From an uncultured Flammeovirgaceae bacterium (GTDB lineage Bacteria > Bacteroidota > Bacteroidia > Cytophagales > Cyclobacteriaceae), in assembly GCA_946886805.1 (NCBI GenBank), contig CAMPJM010000109.1, forward strand, positions 1 to 10,185: 10,185 nucleotides of DNA, given 5' to 3'. Shown piece after piece: positions 7,107 to 10,185 of the stretch. Position numbers and translations under genes: made by a program. A model generated the notes under the pieces. It was given only the letters and a program-made list of their open reading frames with translations, did not search any database and was not told the origin of the DNA. Numbering within the stretch: the first letter of the stretch is position 1; each line of letters begins with the position of its first letter.

Positions 7107-8168
7107 GTGGATACCTTTAAAAGAAAAGTTCTTATAACAGGAGGTGCTGGTTTTATCGGATCTCATGTCCTTAGGTTATTTGTAAATAAATATCCTGAAT
7201 ATAAAATTTATAATCTGGATAAGTTAACCTATGCGGGAAATTTACAGAATCTGGTAGATCTCGAAAGTAAACCCAATTATGAGTTTATAAAAGGAGACAT
7301 TACCGATCAAAGCTTTATTCAGTCCATTTTTGAAAAACATGCTTTTGATTCCGTAATTCATCTTGCCGCAGAGTCCCATGTAGACCGGTCTATCAAAAAC
7401 CCAATGGAGTTTATACTCACCAATGTTATCGGAACGGTGAATCTTTTAAACTCAGCAAAGGATTTTTGGAAAAACTCTACACGAGAGGACCATTTATTTT
7501 ACCATATTTCCACGGATGAAGTTTATGGTTCCTTAGGAGAAGAAGGTTACTTTACTGAAACTACTTCTTATGATCCACAATCGCCTTATTCTGCTTCGAA
7601 AGCAAGTTCCGATCATTTGGTAAGAGCGTATTTAAATACATATAAACTTCCGGTTGTTCTTTCGAATTGTTCAAATAACTATGGCCCCAACCAATTCCCG
7701 GAGAAGTTAATCCCACTTTGCATTAATAATATTAAGCACAACCGGCCTCTTCCTGTCTATGGAAAAGGAGAAAATATCAGAGATTGGTTGTATGTTGTAG
7801 ACCACGCCAGGGCTATAGACGTGGTATTTCATGACGGCAAAATAGGGGAAACCTATAATATCGGTGGATTTAATGAGTGGAAAAATATTGATATCGTCCA
7901 TCTTCTATGCAAGATCATGGACAAAAAATTAGGTAGAAACGAAGGCGATTCCGCTAAATTAATCACATTTGTTACTGATAGAGCCGGTCATGACCACAGG
8001 TACGCTATTGATGCAACTAAAATAAAAGATGAATTAGGCTGGGAACCATCATTGCAATTTGAGGAGGGTCTTGATAAAACAGTAGACTGGTACCTGGAAA
8101 ATACAGAGTGGATGGAAAATGTTACTTCAGGCGATTATCAAAATTACTATTCAGAACAGTATAAATGA
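7107..8168 (+). CDS. rfbB: dTDP-glucose 4,6-dehydratase
   Basis: This 353-residue extended short-chain dehydrogenase/reductase makes dTDP-4-keto-6-deoxyglucose, the branch point for dTDP-rhamnose and other dTDP-deoxysugars. Key features: NAD motif TGGAGFIGSH (11-20), LDKLTYAGN (37-45), HLAAESHVDRS (85-95), the dehydratase-specific T136-D137-E138 in ISTDEVYG, Y161 and K165 in SPYSASKASSD, and NCSNNYGPNQFPEKLIPL, which is typical of RmlB. Length is normal. The start is GTG at 7107; it is the only usable start before the Rossmann strand, because the frame just upstream is AAT/AAA/TTT codons with no start. There is no Shine-Dalgarno sequence, so initiation may be weak. It lies 34 bases after galE, beyond a terminator-like hairpin, and 178 bases before rfbA, an unusually wide gap for this pair. 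rmlC and rmlD are not in the window, so the final dTDP-sugar is unknown. Confidence 0.95.
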   Translation: MDTFKRKVLITGGAGFIGSHVLRLFVNKYPEYKIYNLDKLTYAGNLQNLVDLESKPNYEFIKGDITDQSFIQSIFEKHAFDSVIHLAAESHVDRSIKNPMEFILTNVIGTVNLLNSAKDFWKNSTREDHLFYHISTDEVYGSLGEEGYFTETTSYDPQSPYSASKASSDHLVRAYLNTYKLPVVLSNCSNNYGPNQFPEKLIPLCINNIKHNRPLPVYGKGENIRDWLYVVDHARAIDVVFHDGKIGETYNIGGFNEWKNIDIVHLLCKIMDKKLGRNEGDSAKLITFVTDRAGHDHRYAIDATKIKDELGWEPSLQFEEGLDKTVDWYLENTEWMENVTSGDYQNYYSEQYK

Positions 8169-8346
8169 TGTATCGATTTCCTGATATACCGATGAATTAA
8201 TTTAAATGCTTAGTCTGAAAGGTACTATTACTTAAAAACGTACTATTCGTAATTTTAAATTGATCAGTGCTTTGCCGACTAACAGCAAATGACTAAAGGC
8301 TAACAGCTTTGTCAAACCTAATACCCAAAACCTACAACCCTATTTT
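8169..8346. other. Gene-free spacer between rfbB and rfbA with short repeats
   Basis: These 178 bases hold no reading frame I would defend. Visible structure: a direct repeat GTACTATT at 8222-8229 and 8240-8247 (18-base period), then the degenerate heptamer tract listed separately. CAGCTTTG at 8304-8311 is one mismatch from the Bacteroidota -7 box and would give rfbA a leader of about 30 bases, but no TTG lies at the right distance upstream, so a promoter here is only a guess. Confidence 0.6.
8277..8340. repeat. Degenerate 7-base tandem repeat before rfbA
   Basis: The tract can be cut into heptamers resembling CTAACAG: CTAACAG (8279), CAAATGA (8286), CTAAAGG (8293), CTAACAG (8300), CTTTGTC (8307), then after a 4-base phase shift CTAATAC (8318), CCAAAAC (8325), CTACAAC (8332). 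Two units are identical. On the minus strand the second half (8317-8340) gives four G runs (GGG, GG, GGG, GG) at near-regular 5-base spacing. The plus strand is correspondingly C-rich just before the rfbA start. Confidence 0.5.
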
Positions 8347-9210
8347 ATGAAAGGAATAATACTTGCAGGAGGATCGGGAACGAGACTTCACCCCCTAACC
8401 TTAGCAGTCAGCAAGCAATTAATGCCGGTTTTTGACAAACCTATGGTGTATTATCCACTTTCGGTATTGATGATGGCTGGAATAAGAGAAATTCTAATTA
8501 TCTCTACCCCTCATGACCTTCCTATGTTTGAAAAACTATTAGGTGATGGTAGATCTTTAGGTTGTGAGTTTTCTTATGCTGTTCAGGAAAAACCCGCTGG
8601 ATTAGCACAAGCCTTTACTATTGGTGAAGATTTTATTGGGAATGACAAAGTCGCCCTTATCCTTGGTGACAATATTTTTTACGGATCAGGACTGGCGAAA
8701 CTTTTACAAAGTAATAGCAATCCTGATGGTGGAGTTGTGTTCGCCTATCATGTACATGATCCTGAAAGATATGGAGTTGTAGATTTTGATGATAACAACA
8801 AAGTACTTTCCATTGAAGAGAAGCCAGAAAAGCCGAAATCTAACTATGCAGTTCCAGGATTATATTTTTATGACAATGATGTCATAGAAATAGCCAAAAA
8901 CCTAAAACCTAGCCCACGGGGTGAATATGAAATTACCGATGTAAACAAAGCTTATCTCAAAAAAGAAAAATTACAGGTGGGCATTTTAAGCAGGGGCACA
9001 GCTTGGTTAGATACCGGGACTTTTGCTTCTCTCATGCAAGCAGGGAATTTCGTACAGGTAATTGAAGAGAGACAAGGACTCAAGATCGGTTGCATAGAGG
9101 AAATTGCCTATAGGATGAAATTTATAGACGCCGAACAACTTCTTACATTAGCAGAACCACTAAGAAAGAGCGGATACGGGGAATATTTATACAATTTGGT
9201 TAAAAAATAA
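8347..9210 (+). CDS. rfbA: Glucose-1-phosphate thymidylyltransferase
   Basis: This 287-residue nucleotidyltransferase joins dTTP and glucose-1-phosphate to give dTDP-glucose, the substrate of the neighbouring rfbB product. The N-terminal signature [13 protein letters not shown] (6-18) binds the nucleotide phosphates, SKQLMPV (22-28) carries the conserved lysine K23, LGDN (106-109, D108) and WLDTG (220-224, D222) supply the metal-binding aspartates, and [20 protein letters not shown] (157-176) is the sugar-binding region of RmlA enzymes. Length is that of a typical homotetrameric RmlA, with no extra C-terminal domain as in the longer UTP- or acetyltransferase-linked relatives. The ATG at 8347 is fixed because the signature begins at once; the leader is C/A/T-rich and has no Shine-Dalgarno sequence. 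Functionally it precedes rfbB but is encoded after it and is separated by a repeat-containing spacer, so it may be transcribed apart from ugd-uxs-galE. A hairpin follows its stop. Confidence 0.96.
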   Translation: MKGIILAGGSGTRLHPLTLAVSKQLMPVFDKPMVYYPLSVLMMAGIREILIISTPHDLPMFEKLLGDGRSLGCEFSYAVQEKPAGLAQAFTIGEDFIGNDKVALILGDNIFYGSGLAKLLQSNSNPDGGVVFAYHVHDPERYGVVDFDDNNKVLSIEEKPEKPKSNYAVPGLYFYDNDVIEIAKNLKPSPRGEYEITDVNKAYLKKEKLQVGILSRGTAWLDTGTFASLMQAGNFVQVIEERQGLKIGCIEEIAYRMKFIDAEQLLTLAEPLRKSGYGEYLYNLVKK

Positions 9211-9235
9211 TTTTCGCTGGATTTAATTTAATCTT

Positions 9236-9260
9236 GTCCTCTCCTAAAATGAGAGGGTTT
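9236..9260 (+). terminator. Probable terminator after rfbA
   Basis: CCTCTC (9238-9243) and GAGAGG (9251-9256) form a perfect 6-bp GC-rich stem, extendable by two wobble pairs, with a 7-base loop CTAAAAT. It lies 27 bases after the rfbA stop and is followed by GTTTAAAT, a short T tract. This would close the nucleotide-sugar block. The weak T run keeps confidence moderate. Confidence 0.48.
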
Positions 9261-9370
9261 AAATAGAATAATTTTAATTGTTAAATCTGATCTTACGTAA
9301 CAGGTTCAAATTATTGAAACTGCTTGTGGGTCAATGCCGATCCCATTGTATAATTGCTAACCTTCTCTCG

Positions 9371-10180
9371 ATGAGACTACTGATAATAGTTGGCTTATTT
9401 GTTCTCCAAAATCACCTCGTTTTCTCGCAGTCAGCAAGAGGTACAGTAATCGACAAAGGAAGCGGTAAGCCTATCCCTTATGTCAACATGGGCATCAAAA
9501 ATCAAAACTTTGGAACAATTTCTGACGAGGACGGCCGGTATCAATTTTCATTTTCTGAGAACCAATTAGACGATACTATAACGATTCAACATGTCAGCTA
9601 CGAAAGTAATTTCATCCCGGTTAAGGAGCTAATTGACAAAGACAGCATTTACTTAAAGGAGAAGGTTGCAACCTTAGATGAAATAAAAATCACCTCTAGA
9701 AAGCTCAAACCGAGAAAATTTGGCATTAGGACTCATAATCCTTTATTGCATAGCAGATTAGGCATTCATGAAAATACAATTTCCGAAATTGCCCAAGAAA
9801 TAAAAATCAATAAACCTATTCGGTTGCTTGACTTGAATTTATTCGTTCGCATTTATAGTGATTCCCTCCCATTGAAATACAGAGTAAAGTTTTATACTTC
9901 TATAGATGATACTCCCGGGGAATTAATTGGCAATTCGGATATTGTGGCGGAAGGATTAATTCCTAAGTGGAACCGAGTTGACCTAAAACGGTATAATATT
10001 GTAATGGAAAAGGACTTCTTTGTGAGTGTTGAATTTTTACCAATTTCAGATGGTGAAATGCCGTACCTGTCTCCGGGATGTGTATTGGTTGGTGGCAACA
10101 GATATTCCAGAGATACAAGTCTTGGAACCTGGGAAAAAGACATGGGCGGCTATACCTTATACATTACTGGTGAATATTAG
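9371..10180 (+). CDS. Secreted protein with carboxypeptidase-regulatory-like domain
   Basis: I place the start at the ATG at 9371, giving 269 residues and a clean signal peptide (MRLLIIVGLFVLQNHLVFSQ, cleavage after about Q20). The frame stays open upstream to a TTG at 9278, but that version puts a charged, cysteine-containing stretch before the signal peptide and is less likely. After the signal come about 80 residues of a CarboxypepD_reg-like beta sandwich (ARGTVIDKGSGKPIPYVNM, then NFGTISDEDGRYQF), a domain common in Bacteroidota secreted and TonB-receptor proteins. A linker with KITSRKLKPRKFG leads to a second beta-rich region (RLLDLNLFVRIYSD, YRVKFYTSIDDTPGEL, WNRVDLKRYNIVMEKDFFVSVEFLP) seen in other Bacteroidota proteins with this N-terminal domain. 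No TonB plug, barrel or peptidase active site is visible. It lies past the rfbA hairpin and looks functionally separate. TATAATTG at 9349-9356 is a one-mismatch -7 box but very close to the start. Confidence 0.82.
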   Translation: MRLLIIVGLFVLQNHLVFSQSARGTVIDKGSGKPIPYVNMGIKNQNFGTISDEDGRYQFSFSENQLDDTITIQHVSYESNFIPVKELIDKDSIYLKEKVATLDEIKITSRKLKPRKFGIRTHNPLLHSRLGIHENTISEIAQEIKINKPIRLLDLNLFVRIYSDSLPLKYRVKFYTSIDDTPGELIGNSDIVAEGLIPKWNRVDLKRYNIVMEKDFFVSVEFLPISDGEMPYLSPGCVLVGGNRYSRDTSLGTWEKDMGGYTLYITGEY

Positions 10181-10185
10181 TTTGT

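Noticed and set aside
8169..8340. CRISPR array or attachment site in the rfbB-rfbA spacer
   Set aside because: The repeats are 7-8 bases long and degenerate, with no regular spacers of CRISPR size and no integrase or tRNA nearby.
9349..9356. TATAATTG as promoter of the carboxypeptidase-regulatory-like gene
   Set aside because: It is one mismatch from the -7 consensus, the nearest TTG is 22 bases upstream, and it would leave a leader of under 10 bases, so I did not list it as a promoter.
9278..9370. Upstream extension of the carboxypeptidase-regulatory-like gene to a TTG start
   Set aside because: The 31 added residues are basic and cysteine-containing and would bury a clear signal peptide that begins at the ATG at 9371.
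1..10185. Insertion sequences, tRNA or rRNA genes
   Set aside because: I found no transposase, terminal inverted repeats with target duplications, tRNA cloverleaf or rRNA-like sequence.

Overview
The window reads as a chromosomal segment of a Bacteroidota bacterium, most likely a flavobacterium or close relative. Four things point there: AT-rich DNA with almost no Shine-Dalgarno sequences; two perfect TAnnTTTG promoter -7 boxes; a lipoprotein whose lipidated cysteine is followed by SKDDE (the Bacteroidota surface-export signal type); and a secreted protein with a carboxypeptidase-regulatory-like domain. The genus cannot be fixed from this sequence.

Left part (4-3473, all minus strand). In transcription order, an acyl-CoA dehydrogenase (3473-2334) has its own promoter and a 3' hairpin. 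After a 218-base gap with no gene comes a LytTR response regulator (2115-1399), then a small outer-membrane beta-barrel protein (1305-772) and a surface lipoprotein (753-4). The regulator has no histidine kinase beside it. The barrel and lipoprotein genes are 18 bases apart and probably co-transcribed. The 93-base gap after the regulator holds a weak terminator-like hairpin and a TTTGTG/CACAAA inverted repeat.

A divergent intergenic region (3474-3768, 295 bases) carries promoters in both directions and a 14-bp palindrome.

Right part (3769-9210, plus strand). This is a nucleotide-sugar block: UDP-glucose 6-dehydrogenase, UDP-glucuronate decarboxylase (2-base gap), UDP-glucose/UDP-GlcNAc 4-epimerase (ATGA overlap), dTDP-glucose 4,6-dehydratase (GTG start) and glucose-1-phosphate thymidylyltransferase. 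Together they would supply UDP-glucuronate, UDP-xylose, UDP-galactose (or UDP-GalNAc) and dTDP-4-keto-6-deoxyglucose for a surface polysaccharide. No glycosyltransferase, flippase, polymerase, rmlC or rmlD lies in the window. Two breaks interrupt the block: a terminator-like hairpin over the galE stop, and a 178-base spacer before rfbA with a degenerate 7-base repeat tract.

Far right (9211-10180): a hairpin after rfbA, then a secreted carboxypeptidase-regulatory-like protein on the plus strand.

Most genes belong to familiar families, and I see no convincing evidence of a wholly new system. The least explained items are the galE/rfbB terminator, the heptamer tract before rfbA, the kinase-less LytTR-barrel-lipoprotein set and the GalE gatekeeper residue.
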